From Ectothiorhodospiraceae bacterium BW-2 (lineage in GTDB: Bacteria; Pseudomonadota; Gammaproteobacteria; Thiohalomonadales; Thiohalomonadaceae), in assembly GCA_008375315.1 (NCBI GenBank), contig CP032507.1, positions 3,620,071-3,684,070 on the forward strand: a stretch of DNA of 64,000 bases, given 5' to 3'. Positions 37,765 through 47,000 of this stretch are shown here, in pieces. Each line of letters starts with the position of its first letter. Positions within the stretch are counted from its first letter, which is position 1. Under the pieces are notes generated by a model. That model did no database searches and had not been told where the DNA came from. It saw only the letters and a program-made list of their open reading frames with translations. Position numbers and translations under genes: made by a program.

Positions 37765-38151
37765 ATGCAAATGCAACAGATTCAAACCAGACAGGGCGGT
37801 TTCACCCTCATCGAACTGGTTATGGTAATCGTGATTTTGGGGATTTTGGCGGCTACGGCGCTGCCGAAGTTTGTGAATTTGAAGGGGGATGCGAGCCAAG
37901 CTGCCGTGGAGGGCGTAGCTGGAGCTCTTAGTTCAGCTTCGGCAACAAACTATGCATCCAGAACAATCACGACGAGCAATGGGGTCGCTATAGTTTCTTG
38001 TAGTGATGTTGCGGATGCATTACAGGGCGGTACTTTGCCATCGGGCTATAGCATTACCGACGCTGCGGTTACTGCAGGTGAGGTTGTTAATTGCACTGTT
38101 AACGGCCCCCAAAGCACCTCGGCCGCATTTACCGCTTACGGTATCAGCTAA
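37765..38151 (+). CDS. Type IV pilin-like protein (prepilin)
   Basis: A 128-residue prepilin: short basic leader, cleavage between Gly12 and Phe13, FTLIELV with Glu at mature position 5, and a hydrophobic helix. The globular part is rich in Ala, Thr and Ser and has two cysteines (VSCSD and VNCTV) that could form the usual disulfide loop. The N-terminal region resembles MSHA-type major pilins. AGGAG precedes the ATG by six bases. It stands alone, with no assembly genes in the window, and ends at a strong terminator; glycosyltransferase genes follow. Confidence 0.88.
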   Translation: MQMQQIQTRQGGFTLIELVMVIVILGILAATALPKFVNLKGDASQAAVEGVAGALSSASATNYASRTITTSNGVAIVSCSDVADALQGGTLPSGYSITDAAVTAGEVVNCTVNGPQSTSAAFTAYGIS

Positions 38152-38181
38152 TATTGCTGAATACGGTCAGATTTACCATGT

Positions 38182-38213
38182 AACCCCGCCCGCTAAGGCG
38201 GGGTTCGTTTTTT
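38182..38213 (+). terminator. Intrinsic terminator after pilin gene
   Basis: AACCCCGCC and GGCGGGGTT form a perfect 9-bp stem with a 6-nt loop, followed by CGTTTTTT. It is a strong factor-independent terminator that separates the pilin from the downstream AT-rich gene set. Confidence 0.92.
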
Positions 38214-38236
38214 ATATTTTTGTATAGCGCTGAACT

Positions 38237-38533
38237 ATGTCTGCAATTCACTCCATTTGTGACACCATTCTCAAGCGATTAACCAGCTTCTGCCCTCCTC
38301 CATCACAACGCCAGCACAAAAAAATTCGTTACCAAATAATCCAAACTCAATTAGAGGGGTTAGCTCAAGAACTTAATACCCAAATCTATGCAAGGCGCAT
38401 AGGCTGGATAGGTCGCATAAAATTAATCTACCGCCTGCAAAAACAGCTTCATCAAAATCAATATGAGCCGGAACTTGTGCGCCGTTTAACGACTCTCTTT
38501 ATCTTTGCTGCAGTTCAGCGACCCAACTCCTAA
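38237..38533 (+). CDS. Hypothetical small basic protein
   Basis: A 98-residue, mostly helical and basic protein with no signal peptide, membrane segment or motif that I recognise. It has a Cys at residue 8 and another at 19. It begins 24 bp after the pilin terminator and is followed 22 bp later by the TPR glycosyltransferase gene, so it may be the first gene of that operon. Base composition is more AT-rich than the housekeeping genes upstream. Confidence 0.5.
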   Translation: MSAIHSICDTILKRLTSFCPPPSQRQHKKIRYQIIQTQLEGLAQELNTQIYARRIGWIGRIKLIYRLQKQLHQNQYEPELVRRLTTLFIFAAVQRPNS

Positions 38534-38555
38534 CAGTAAATAATATGTAACCACT

Positions 38556-40550
38556 ATGGGATGGTTATACTATTTGCTTGCTCAACTCCTACTGCGATAT
38601 GACCAAAAAGCAGCAGCCCTAAGGGTATTGCGGGAGGCCGCTAATAAGCATCTTTGGCCACAATCGCTTACACTCTCTCTTCTCGGAAAACAACTTCTGC
38701 AACAAGGAGAGAGTCGTGAGGCTGCGTTGTGGCTACGGCAGGCCGTTCTTCACAAACCAAGTTTTGCTAACCGGCTCGCTCTAAGCTCGGCTCTGTTACT
38801 TGAAGGCGCACTCCATGAAGCCCAGCCGTTAATAATGCAATTGTGCGAACAGCAACCGAATAACCCCCGTCCACAACGCAATGCTGGCCTCTATTATGAA
38901 TTACAGGGCGATATAGATACTGCTCGTCGCTACTACGAACAGATTATAATCCACCACCCTACCTACCTACCTGCTCAATTATCGCTAGGTATTGTAAAAA
39001 GAGATGAAGGTGACTTTAGTGGTGCCATATCTATTTTCCTTCAAATTATTAATCATGAGCCCAACAATATTCATTGTTTAATTAATTTAGCGGAAACCTA
39101 CAAGTCAAATCACGACTATAATCAAGCAATCTACTTCTATAAAAAAGCTTTATTAATTCAACCAACTCAATATAACGCAAGAGTTGGTGTAATTCGCGCA
39201 TTACTAGAAGTAAAGCATCCTGATGAGGCTATTAATTACGCCTATGATGCCAAAACTCTATTTCCAAATGATCCATTGATAGGATGCTTAGTCGGTGATA
39301 CGCTACGAATGCGACATTTTTTTGATTTGGCTCAACAACAGTATCAAATTATTATTGAACAACACAGTTCTTTCACAAGAGCCTATGTGGCATTAGCACA
39401 GCTCTTACGAGATAGGCGTCAGTTCACAGTAGCTCTTAAAGTATTAGATGATGCTTTACAGCGAAGGCTTACCGATGACACATCTATACATGATTCTCGA
39501 GGACAAATCTTAACCGATATGGGCGAATTCGATGCAGCCCGCCAAGCATATCATGCCGCATTTGCTATTGCTCCGACAAATCCAACCATTGCATTCAATA
39601 AAGGCCTATGCGATCTATTGACAGGCCACTATCAAGAGGGTTGGCTAGGTTATCAACACCGTTTTGCTTCACATGCGGCAAGAGAGCGCAAAGCACCCGA
39701 ATATTCCCTCTGGCAAGGTGAACCACTGGGCGGTCGCTATCTACTTATTTTGGCTGAACAGGGCATTGGTGATGAGATGATGTTTGCCTCCTGTTTTAAC
39801 GATATTGCTCGAATCAGTGGCGCACGGCTGATTATCGAATGTGCGAAAAAATTAGCACCGATATTTGAACACTCGTTTCCCCAATATGCTATCTATGCTG
39901 CCAATCAGAAAGATGAGTATGGTTGGACAGAACAGTACGATATTGCTGCATGGATCATGCTCGGTGATCTACCTAGATTTTGCCGCAATCACCGTGAGTC
40001 TTTTCCTAACCATCAAGGCTATCTCTCCGTTGATGCTGAACGAGTATATTATTGGCAAGAGCGGCTTAATCAATTAGGACATGGTTTGAAAGTTGGTCTC
40101 TCTTGGGTCGGCGGAACCAAAGATACGCGGCGTAAATGGCGCTCCATTGCGCTCCATCGCTTAAAGACTCTGTTTAAAATCGATCATGTTCATTTTATCA
40201 GTCTGCAATATACCAATTGCCAGCCCGAAATTAATGCACTGAAGAGACGCTACGGTTATACTGTTCACCACTGGCAGGAGGCAATTGATGACTATAACGA
40301 AACTGCAGCCCTAGTCTCTGCACTCGATGTAGTGATTAGTGTACAGACCGCTGTTGTCCATTTGGCTGGCGCACTTGGCAAAGAAGCGTGGGTCATGGTT
40401 CGGGCTAACCCTGAGTGGCGGTACGGCCTAGAACCAGAGACAATTGCTTGGTATCCTTCAGTACGCCTATTTCGACAGAGCGATAAGGAGAATTGGGACA
40501 GCGTGATTCATTGTATAGCAGATGAATTGGTGAAAAATGGCTTACGGTAA
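38556..40550 (+). CDS. TPR protein with C-terminal GT9-like glycosyltransferase domain
   Basis: A 664-residue protein. Residues 1-345 form about ten TPR repeats. The rest resembles GT-B glycosyltransferases of the heptosyltransferase (GT9) type, with LAEQGIGDEMMFASC, VGLSWVGG and the nucleotide-sugar-side motif SVQTAVVHLAGALG. Such TPR-GT fusions commonly decorate proteins or build surface glycans. Its closeness to the pilin gene makes pilin glycosylation a possible role. The start has only a weak ribosome site. Its end overlaps the next gene by 14 bp. AT-rich codon use sets it apart from the upstream genes. Confidence 0.8.
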   Translation: MGWLYYLLAQLLLRYDQKAAALRVLREAANKHLWPQSLTLSLLGKQLLQQGESREAALWLRQAVLHKPSFANRLALSSALLLEGALHEAQPLIMQLCEQQPNNPRPQRNAGLYYELQGDIDTARRYYEQIIIHHPTYLPAQLSLGIVKRDEGDFSGAISIFLQIINHEPNNIHCLINLAETYKSNHDYNQAIYFYKKALLIQPTQYNARVGVIRALLEVKHPDEAINYAYDAKTLFPNDPLIGCLVGDTLRMRHFFDLAQQQYQIIIEQHSSFTRAYVALAQLLRDRRQFTVALKVLDDALQRRLTDDTSIHDSRGQILTDMGEFDAARQAYHAAFAIAPTNPTIAFNKGLCDLLTGHYQEGWLGYQHRFASHAARERKAPEYSLWQGEPLGGRYLLILAEQGIGDEMMFASCFNDIARISGARLIIECAKKLAPIFEHSFPQYAIYAANQKDEYGWTEQYDIAAWIMLGDLPRFCRNHRESFPNHQGYLSVDAERVYYWQERLNQLGHGLKVGLSWVGGTKDTRRKWRSIALHRLKTLFKIDHVHFISLQYTNCQPEINALKRRYGYTVHHWQEAIDDYNETAALVSALDVVISVQTAVVHLAGALGKEAWVMVRANPEWRYGLEPETIAWYPSVRLFRQSDKENWDSVIHCIADELVKNGLR

Positions 40551-41142
40551 CTTCGCTACTTATGAAGAGGTGGCACTTAAATTTAAGATAAAATTTAGAG
40601 AGGAGTCGTTTATTAAACAAAAACCGCTTGTGGTTGACTCTGCGCTCTACCAATTTATTCATGATAATTTAACTACAAAGCGAAGTTACATTAGTGAAAA
40701 TGCGATCTGTGAAGCGATTATCTATCCAATCTTAAGTATTGTTGCGAAGCATCACCAACTGCCACTCTGGTCGCATATCCGCTTAGATATCTCTGAAGAG
40801 GAGGGCTTGATGGGTGTGCCCGATTTTATTATTGCTCCGGCCTCTGATATTGGCACTACATTCCGCAATCCCATAGTCTGCATTGCAGAGGCAAAACGAG
40901 ACAACTTTAATGAGGGTTGGGCTCAGGTATTAGCTGAGATGATTGCGGCACAGAAAATGAATCAAGACCCTTCATTGGGGATATTTGGTATCGTTACTAC
41001 AGGCAATTTTTGGCAATTTGCTAAATTAGAAGAGAACATATTTACCATGGAAATCATCTCTTACTCAGCCTCTGAAGATCTACAGCAGCTATTTGATCTG
41101 CTGAATTGGCTGATTATGGTTGCCAAAAAAATTATTTTATAA
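40537..41142 (+). CDS. PD-(D/E)XK nuclease-fold protein, uncharacterised
   Basis: A 201-residue protein whose conserved pattern fits the PD-(D/E)XK fold: Glu59 in the helix of NAICEAII, Asp96 in GVPDFII, Glu118-Ala-Lys120 in CIAEAKRD, then Gln130 in WAQVLAEM. That is the order of metal-binding and catalytic residues in many restriction and repair nucleases. No methyltransferase or helicase of a restriction system is adjacent; its neighbours are glycosyltransferases and a small methyltransferase. It overlaps the TPR-GT stop by 14 bp, so expression is likely coupled. Nuclease activity and target are inferred from motif order only. Confidence 0.65.
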   Translation: MAYGNFATYEEVALKFKIKFREESFIKQKPLVVDSALYQFIHDNLTTKRSYISENAICEAIIYPILSIVAKHHQLPLWSHIRLDISEEEGLMGVPDFIIAPASDIGTTFRNPIVCIAEAKRDNFNEGWAQVLAEMIAAQKMNQDPSLGIFGIVTTGNFWQFAKLEENIFTMEIISYSASEDLQQLFDLLNWLIMVAKKIIL

Positions 41143-41153
41143 ATAGTAGATTA

Positions 41154-41723
41154 ATGTTAATCAGTGAATCATATAAAGAAGAACAGAGAAAGCTGCACCA
41201 ACAGCGAGAAGATTATGGTGTGGCATCTCTCTCGTATGCGCCATTAGTATCTCAAATTATAGACACTTATAAAGTGTCAGAACTTTTGGATTATGGTTGT
41301 GGTAAAGCTCGATTAAAAGATGCACTCATAACGGAAAGAAATATCTCATATATTGGTTATGATCCAGCTATTTCAACCATCGATAGCTTACCAAGTCCAG
41401 CAGAAATGGTCACTTGTATTGATGTATTAGAACATATTGAACCGTCATTGTTAAATGCAGTACTAGACGATTTGAAACGAGTTACACTTAAAGTTGCATT
41501 TATTACAATTCACACAGGTGCTGCAGTAAAAACACTATCAGATGGCAGAAATGCTCATTTAATTCAGCAGAACTATCAGTGGTGGCTACCTAAAATATGG
41601 AAAAGATTTCACATGATTAAATACGAAAAAACCAAAGGGGGATTTTATCTTATTCTACAACCAAAACCGGAACAAAATAGAAAAAATTTACTAGAGCGAT
41701 TATACTATAAATTAGTTAACTAA
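41154..41723 (+). CDS. Class I SAM-dependent methyltransferase
   Basis: A 189-residue protein with SAM-binding motif I LLDYGCGKARL, an acidic residue after YIGYDP, and a CIDVLEHIEP motif IV/V region, the pattern of Methyltransf_11-like small-molecule or sugar methyltransferases. I start it at ATG 41154, since the upstream TTG extension overlaps the PD-(D/E)XK gene. There is no target-recognition domain, so it is unlikely to be a DNA methylase. It probably methylates a surface sugar in this cluster. AT-rich. Confidence 0.78.
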   Translation: MLISESYKEEQRKLHQQREDYGVASLSYAPLVSQIIDTYKVSELLDYGCGKARLKDALITERNISYIGYDPAISTIDSLPSPAEMVTCIDVLEHIEPSLLNAVLDDLKRVTLKVAFITIHTGAAVKTLSDGRNAHLIQQNYQWWLPKIWKRFHMIKYEKTKGGFYLILQPKPEQNRKNLLERLYYKLVN

Positions 41724-41738
41724 AACGGCGCAAAAATC

Positions 41739-42419
41739 ATGCTAAAAATAAATATTTTCATCGGCTTCGACCCCCGCGAAACGGTCGCCTACCATGTGCT
41801 CTGTCATAGTATTTTAGCCAGAAGTTCACAGCCGGTCTCGATAACACCGATCAGTTTGCGCCATGTTGGAGCGATATTTAGCCGAGAACGCAACCCACTG
41901 CAATCGACCGACTTCTCATTTACACGCTTTTTAACACCTTACCTCTCTGACTACCAAGGCTGGTCGATTTTTATCGATTGCGATATGTTGGTACTCGATG
42001 ATATTGCTAAATTGTTGGCGTTGCGTGATCAGCGTTATGCAGTTCAAGTAGTTAAACATCAGCATATACCTAAAGAGGAGAGCAAATTTTTAGGCGCGGT
42101 TCAGACTAAATATGAGAAGAAAAACTGGTCGAGTGTGATATTGTTTAATAATGCAAAGTGTCACGCTTTAACCCCTGAATATGTGAATAGCGCTACAGGT
42201 TTAGAACTACATCAATTTAAGTGGCTTGAATCAGACGACTTAATTGGCGAAATTCCATATCAATGGAACCACCTTGTCGGTTATGATGCACCTAATCCCG
42301 ATGCTTCACTAGTTCATTACACATTGGGTGGGCCTTATTTTGATGAATACCGTAACTGTGAATACAGTCAAGAGTGGTTCGCAGAACGAGAGCAGATGCT
42401 CTTTGCTGAACAACGTTAA
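41739..42419 (+). CDS. GT-A type glycosyltransferase
   Basis: A 226-residue protein with a DxD-like motif in FIDCDMLVLDD near residue 81, the metal and nucleotide-sugar site of GT-A enzymes, and a start (IFIGFDPRETVAYHVL) typical of a GT8-like family found with surface-glycan genes. A late QWNHLVGY and HYTLGGPYF contribute to the acceptor side. It has no membrane segment. It follows the methyltransferase after 15 bp and fits a surface or pilin glycosylation pathway. Confidence 0.8.
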   Translation: MLKINIFIGFDPRETVAYHVLCHSILARSSQPVSITPISLRHVGAIFSRERNPLQSTDFSFTRFLTPYLSDYQGWSIFIDCDMLVLDDIAKLLALRDQRYAVQVVKHQHIPKEESKFLGAVQTKYEKKNWSSVILFNNAKCHALTPEYVNSATGLELHQFKWLESDDLIGEIPYQWNHLVGYDAPNPDASLVHYTLGGPYFDEYRNCEYSQEWFAEREQMLFAEQR

Positions 42420-42466
42420 CTGATTATCTCTTTACAATATCACTATTGCATAGAGTACTCGTTAAT

Positions 42467-42949
42467 ATGAATCCCAAAAAACTATACGGCTTCAATGCCT
42501 ATGATGAACACTTTAATCTTAAGGTACCAATCGCAATCCGCTTTGCAATTTTGTTCGGAATTAAAAATCTATTTCTTATCTTCCTCGCATTTAATCCTTC
42601 ACAGCGGCTATCAGGTTCAGGGATAGGGCTATTTAAAGATATCGTTAACCCATGGATATTATTTTCGGATCTATTTGCGGCTATCGTCCTATTAAGCTGG
42701 ATAAAACGCGATATCAAGGCAGGAGAATTGTGGCGTAAATTATGGCTCCACGGTCGAGAATTACTTTTAATTTCATATTTTTATCATATATTATATGTCT
42801 CATTTTTTTTGATAACCTCAACTCGGATTGATGAATCATTAGGCTGGTTTAGCTTGCTAATGGTATTAATTGATATTTTAGTAATACGCTATCTAATTAT
42901 AAGCCCAATTGCCACAGATTTATTCCGAGATTTTCCAGCCAAAAATTAA
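42467..42949 (+). CDS. Multipass inner-membrane protein, DUF2919-like
   Basis: A 160-residue protein with four likely membrane helices (about residues 20-42, 62-82, 98-120 and 125-145). The N-terminus YGFNAYDEHFNLKVPIAIR resembles DUF2919 proteins of the YfeZ kind, where a Y-x-x-x-D/G-x-LK-x-P segment leads into the first helix. Function is unknown. ATG 42467 was preferred to 42446 because it places that motif at the N-terminus. It closes the AT-rich stretch that starts near 38230. Confidence 0.6.
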   Translation: MNPKKLYGFNAYDEHFNLKVPIAIRFAILFGIKNLFLIFLAFNPSQRLSGSGIGLFKDIVNPWILFSDLFAAIVLLSWIKRDIKAGELWRKLWLHGRELLLISYFYHILYVSFFLITSTRIDESLGWFSLLMVLIDILVIRYLIISPIATDLFRDFPAKN

Positions 42950-42973
42950 AATAAAATAACCGGCCAATAGAAA

Positions 42974-43090
42974 ATGACCCAATACCTAACTGCCGCCTAT
43001 CACAGCAACAGAAAAGAGCAGTTTGAACAGCTACGCCAGCGCTGGGGAACTGAGTTTAATGAGGTGACCGGAGAGGTCACACTCCCCTAG
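42974..43090 (+). CDS. Small open reading frame, possible gene remnant
   Basis: A 38-codon frame starting at ATG 42974 and ending at TAG 43090, encoding a charged, Gln/Arg-rich peptide. It fills the gap between the DUF2919-like gene and elyC. No clear Shine-Dalgarno and no recognised family. It may be a true small protein or the residue of a longer gene. Confidence 0.25.
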   Translation: MTQYLTAAYHSNRKEQFEQLRQRWGTEFNEVTGEVTLP

Positions 43091-43103
43091 TCACCCACCC
43101 AGC

Positions 43104-43874
43104 ATGGATCTACTCTTTATTCTCAAAAAAATCATCGGCCACCTACTCATGCCGCTGCCACTACTATTGCTACTATTTGGTGCCGCACTGCTACTACTCT
43201 ATAGCCGCTACTATCGATGGGGACGGCGCTTGACACTACTAGCAGTTTTAGTGCTACTACTGCTCTCCATTCCACCACTCACCCAGCCACTCATTAGCGC
43301 TTATGAACAGCGCTACCCGCCACTCAATCTCAATAAAGAGACAACCGCAGCCCAAGCGATTGTGATACTCGGCGGTGGCACAATTAGCACACCGGCAGGT
43401 GCCTCAGCACTAGCACAACTTAGCTCCGCCGCAAGCGCCCGATTAAGCGAAGGAGTACGACTCGCCCACCGCTACCCGACTCTCCCTCTTATTGTTACCG
43501 GCAGTGGCGTTTTTCATAATCTTAGCAATGCCGAACTCTACGCCTTAGCAGCACAAGAGTTGGGGCTTACAGCTAATCGCCTCATCCCCCTAACCAAACC
43601 CAACGATACCGAGGAGGAGGGGGAAGCGATTGCGGCACAAATAGGCCGAACAACCCCCTTCTATCTAGTCACTTCAGCCAGCCACATGCCACGAGCGATG
43701 CGCATTATGCAGCAGTTAGGACTGCAACCGATAGCCGCCCCTACCGACTATCTTCGTAGCCAAAAGCAGCTCTGGATAGACTATCTACCGACCGAAACAG
43801 CATGGGATGACATGCGCCGCTACTGGCACGAGCAGATCGGTATGCTCTGGTTAACCCTGCGAGGCGTAGATTAA
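43104..43874 (+). CDS. elyC: ElyC/YdcF-type DUF218 envelope protein
   Basis: A 256-residue protein with two N-terminal membrane helices (about 10-32 and 38-58) and a periplasmic DUF218 domain: AIVILGGGT, LIVTGSG, EEEGEAIAAQI and LVTSASHMPRA. This matches ElyC (YcbC), which in E. coli affects peptidoglycan and enterobacterial common antigen assembly. It returns to the higher GC content of the chromosome. It is separated by 211 bp, in which I see no gene, from the adenylate cyclase locus. Confidence 0.85.
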   Translation: MDLLFILKKIIGHLLMPLPLLLLLFGAALLLLYSRYYRWGRRLTLLAVLVLLLLSIPPLTQPLISAYEQRYPPLNLNKETTAAQAIVILGGGTISTPAGASALAQLSSAASARLSEGVRLAHRYPTLPLIVTGSGVFHNLSNAELYALAAQELGLTANRLIPLTKPNDTEEEGEAIAAQIGRTTPFYLVTSASHMPRAMRIMQQLGLQPIAAPTDYLRSQKQLWIDYLPTETAWDDMRRYWHEQIGMLWLTLRGVD

Positions 43875-44085
43875 ATTCGCTGGTGGAGAAAAATAGCAAC
43901 GATCCATCGCCGACGGCACGATCTGCTGCAATCCTTCGGGAAGGTTTTGAAACAAACACCCGCACGCAAATCCGCGTTCTTGTCATACGATCCTGACATA
44001 TATGGGTAGCAACCATCCTGCCTTACGGTATATCATTCTCCGATTATCAACAACGACTCAACTTATAAAAATCGGGAACTAAGGG

Positions 44086-46445
44086 ATGAAACTAGGTTTT
44101 CGTAATGCCATCGCGCTGCTATTTACCCTGCTTCTGGTCGCGACTGTGACCATTGTCACCCTAAATGGCTATCTTCAGGCCCGCAGCGGGGTACTCGATT
44201 TAAGCACTCGAGTCATTGACGGCGCCGTTAGCCGCATGGCGCTACGCACCAATGATATTATTCAGCAGGCGAATAACAGCCTTGAACTGCTAGCATTGGC
44301 ACTACAACAGCACGATTTAGTGTCACAGCAGCAGACGATTCTACCGCTACTATGGCGAATTAATAACCAATCCCCCCTCTACCAATCAGTCTATCTATCT
44401 GATAATCAAGGTAATTTCCTACAGGCGCGAAAACACCCCAAACCTGCCACTCGCTTTAACCCCTTTAGCCAAGGGGGGGATGAGCTGTGGATCTATCGTG
44501 ACGAACACTATCAACCCCTAGCCCATATCACTAAACCACGCGGCTACAATCCGCTTGAACGGCCGTGGTACCAAAACACCGGCAACGAAGTACGCCCCTA
44601 CTGGAGCGATATCTATCTCTACTCTTCAACTAAAGAGCCGGGGATTACCGTCTCCTGGCCAGTGCTGAACTCACAAGGTGAGCGACACGCCGTCGTCGCT
44701 ATCGATATCAGTCTGACTAGTCTGAATCGTTTTGTCGGCGAAGTCTCCTTTGGTGAAGATGCGATACTGCTTATTGTCAACACCAACGATGAGGTGATCG
44801 CCCACCCAGAACAGCTCCCGCTCGCGGCTAATCGAGAGACGAGTCGTCTGCTACAGATAGACGATCTGACGCAGCCGTGGCTACAGGCCGCTTGGCAGAA
44901 GATGAAACAGCAGCTAATTATTGACGATGGCTATAGTCAGCAACCCGACGACTTCTTACAAACCGAGGCGGGGCGCTTCTTTATTCATGCCAAACAGATC
45001 ACCTACGGCTTTGATAACGAGTGGTATCTGTTCCTAAAAACCTAAGCAAAGTTGCTCATGGCGGTTTTTGGTAATTCGCTCTCCGTTGATAACACCCTTG
45101 CGGGCGAGCAACTGGAGTCCTGGTTGAGCAGTCCCAACCGGATGGCCGGTCAACACCGGCAACATGGGCAGTTTCAGCCATCGAAACCCAGCTTGCGCCA
45201 TAAAAATTGCCTCGACATTCATCCTGAACAGAGAACAACCTTGCGATTCGACTTCGACTCTAACCATGGCACGCAAAACTTTCGCGCTTGTAGATAACCT
45301 ATCTACGGTGGAAAATTCTAATGACAAATAAATAAAAAATCAAGAACTGTTTTTTGCTCCTCTTTGTCGTCCCCGATTATGAGGTGATGAATAGCGTCAA
45401 TCGCGGCCTCTACACCTCAATGATGCTCTCGCTGATTATGCTGATTATCGCTCTCATTTCGATTCAGCTCATCGCCCGCCGCCTCACCAAACCGCTAGGG
45501 CAGCTAGTCACTAACGCCCGCCTCCTCTCCCGATTTCGCTTTCATGAGCTACAACCGATCTCCAGCCCCTTCACCGAATTTCAGCGACTCGATGAGAGTA
45601 TGCAGCAGATGAAATGGGGTCTTGATAGCTTTCAGCGCTATGTTCCGACCCAGCTAGTACGCCAGCTACTAGATCAACAGCAGCCGATAAGCCCCGGCGG
45701 TGAACTGACACCGGTGGTGCTGTTTAGCTCTGATATTAACGGCTTTCGCCAACTCACAGAACAGATGACACCACAGCAGAAGGTACTCTATCTCTCCCAC
45801 TATCAGAGCGAGCTAATTCAAACACTGCGCCATAACGGTGCCACCATCGATAAGTTTATCGGTGATCGCCTACTCGCCTTCTGGGGGGCGCCGGAGCGAA
45901 GTGATAACGATATCTACCTCGCTTGTCAGGGGGCGCTCGACTCACTCCAGGCGATAACGCTGCTTAACCGCGATCTACGCCGCAATCATCTACCGACGAT
46001 GCAGATCCGTATCGCCCTCCACTTTGATCACTGTATCGCCGGCAACTTTGGCTCTGAGGAGCGCCTCTTCTACTCCATCTTAGGTGACGGCGTCGAGCTG
46101 TGCCACTGGCTAGAAAAACTCAACAAACGCTACCAGAGTAAGATTATTGTGAGTGAGTCGGTCTATCAACGGATCGCAACCGACTTCAGCTTCCGCTGGC
46201 TTGATCGGTTAACGGGGCCAGATGGCCAGAACTATACCCTCTATGAGTTGATGGCACGGGTCGATGAGGGGGATACTAGTCAGCGGCAGGAGTTTATCAG
46301 CCGCTTTGAACGGGCGCTGCGTACCGATTTAGAGGATAACGATCCAGAGGCAGCACGACAGCAGTTTAAGGAGCTGGCACAACACTACCCCCACGATGGG
46401 GCAACAGCGTGGCACCTACAGCGATTGGAGCAACACCACTCATGA
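44086..46445 (+). pseudogene. Membrane adenylate/guanylate cyclase gene split by an insertion
   Basis: Two reading frames make up one receptor cyclase. The first (44086-45045) has a membrane helix and a periplasmic dCache sensor with RGYNPLERPWYQ and AVVAIDIS. The second (from 45354) resumes with the end of the sensor (FVVPDYEVM), a second helix, HAMP, and a class III cyclase domain with FSSDINGFRQ, GDRLLAFWG and ILGDGVELC. They are in different phases and separated by about 320 bp with stops. The cyclase half could be made only from a TTG at 45354, where no ribosome site is seen. Its stop overlaps the downstream gene as ATGA. In intact form it would make cAMP or cGMP in response to a ligand. 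Confidence 0.8.
45036..45358. mobile_element. About 320-bp insertion of unknown type in the cyclase gene
   Basis: The sequence between the two cyclase halves does not resemble either half, and removing it rejoins the codons for EWYLF and FVVPD. The flanks GTTCCT and GCTCCT could be an imperfect target duplication. Inside is a perfect 7-bp hairpin GTAGATA-ACC-TATCTAC (45291-45307). No transposase frame is convincing. A MITE or a decayed element is the likeliest reading. Confidence 0.55.
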
Positions 46446-46990
46446 GCTATATCGACAATGATAGATTGATAGACGAGGCGCTACAGCGCTTTGACACCAT
46501 TCAGCGCCTACAGAACGATGGCGCTACTGAACTATCGGGACGGGTCACCTTTATCTATCGCGCCACCTTTATCGGTTTCGGCTTGGTGGTCGCAGCCCTC
46601 TTCTTTATGGTGCTGGTGATGACGACCCAAATGAGCCACATGACCAAAGTGATTACCATTATGAACACCCACTTTACCCAAATGAACCGCGATATGAACC
46701 AAATGCTCACCGCCATGGAGCAGATGGATAACCATGTTGAGAGCATGGCGGCGATTGTCCGCCGCATCGACACCATGAACAGCAGCGTCGGCCAGATGAG
46801 TGGCGATATGACGACAATGAACCACACCATGCAGCGACTCGATAGCGATATTGGCCAGCTTAGCAGCGCCGTTACCGATATGCGCTACTCATTTCAGCTA
46901 ATGGATAACAGCATGGGAGTCATGACTCATGATGTGAACAGAATGTCGCAACCGATGCGGCTATTTAACCAGTTCAGCCCATTTCAGTAG
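46442..46990 (+). CDS. Membrane-anchored methionine-rich coiled-coil protein A
   Basis: A 182-residue protein with a cytoplasmic-looking N-terminus (about 38 residues), one membrane helix (about 40-62) and a long helix in which hydrophobic positions recur every three or four residues and are mostly methionine: about 20 Met in the last 112 residues, with frequent Asp, Asn and Ser between them. ATG 46442 overlaps the cyclase stop as ATGA, so the protein was made together with the cyclase. A paralogue follows 10 bp later. I do not recognise the family. The high Met content could serve metal binding, oxidation sensing or simply coiled-coil packing. Confidence 0.7.
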   Translation: MSYIDNDRLIDEALQRFDTIQRLQNDGATELSGRVTFIYRATFIGFGLVVAALFFMVLVMTTQMSHMTKVITIMNTHFTQMNRDMNQMLTAMEQMDNHVESMAAIVRRIDTMNSSVGQMSGDMTTMNHTMQRLDSDIGQLSSAVTDMRYSFQLMDNSMGVMTHDVNRMSQPMRLFNQFSPFQ

Positions 46991-47000
46991 GAGAGTTGTT

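Noticed and set aside
43875-44085. Minus-strand open frame in the gap before the cyclase gene
   Set aside because: It has no recognisable motif or ribosome site and overlaps the end of elyC; the gap may be a decayed region but nothing supports a gene.
45036-45327. A minus-strand 97-codon frame within the cyclase insertion as a transposase
   Set aside because: It has no DDE, HUH or serine recombinase motif and matches no family that I recognise; it seems a chance frame.
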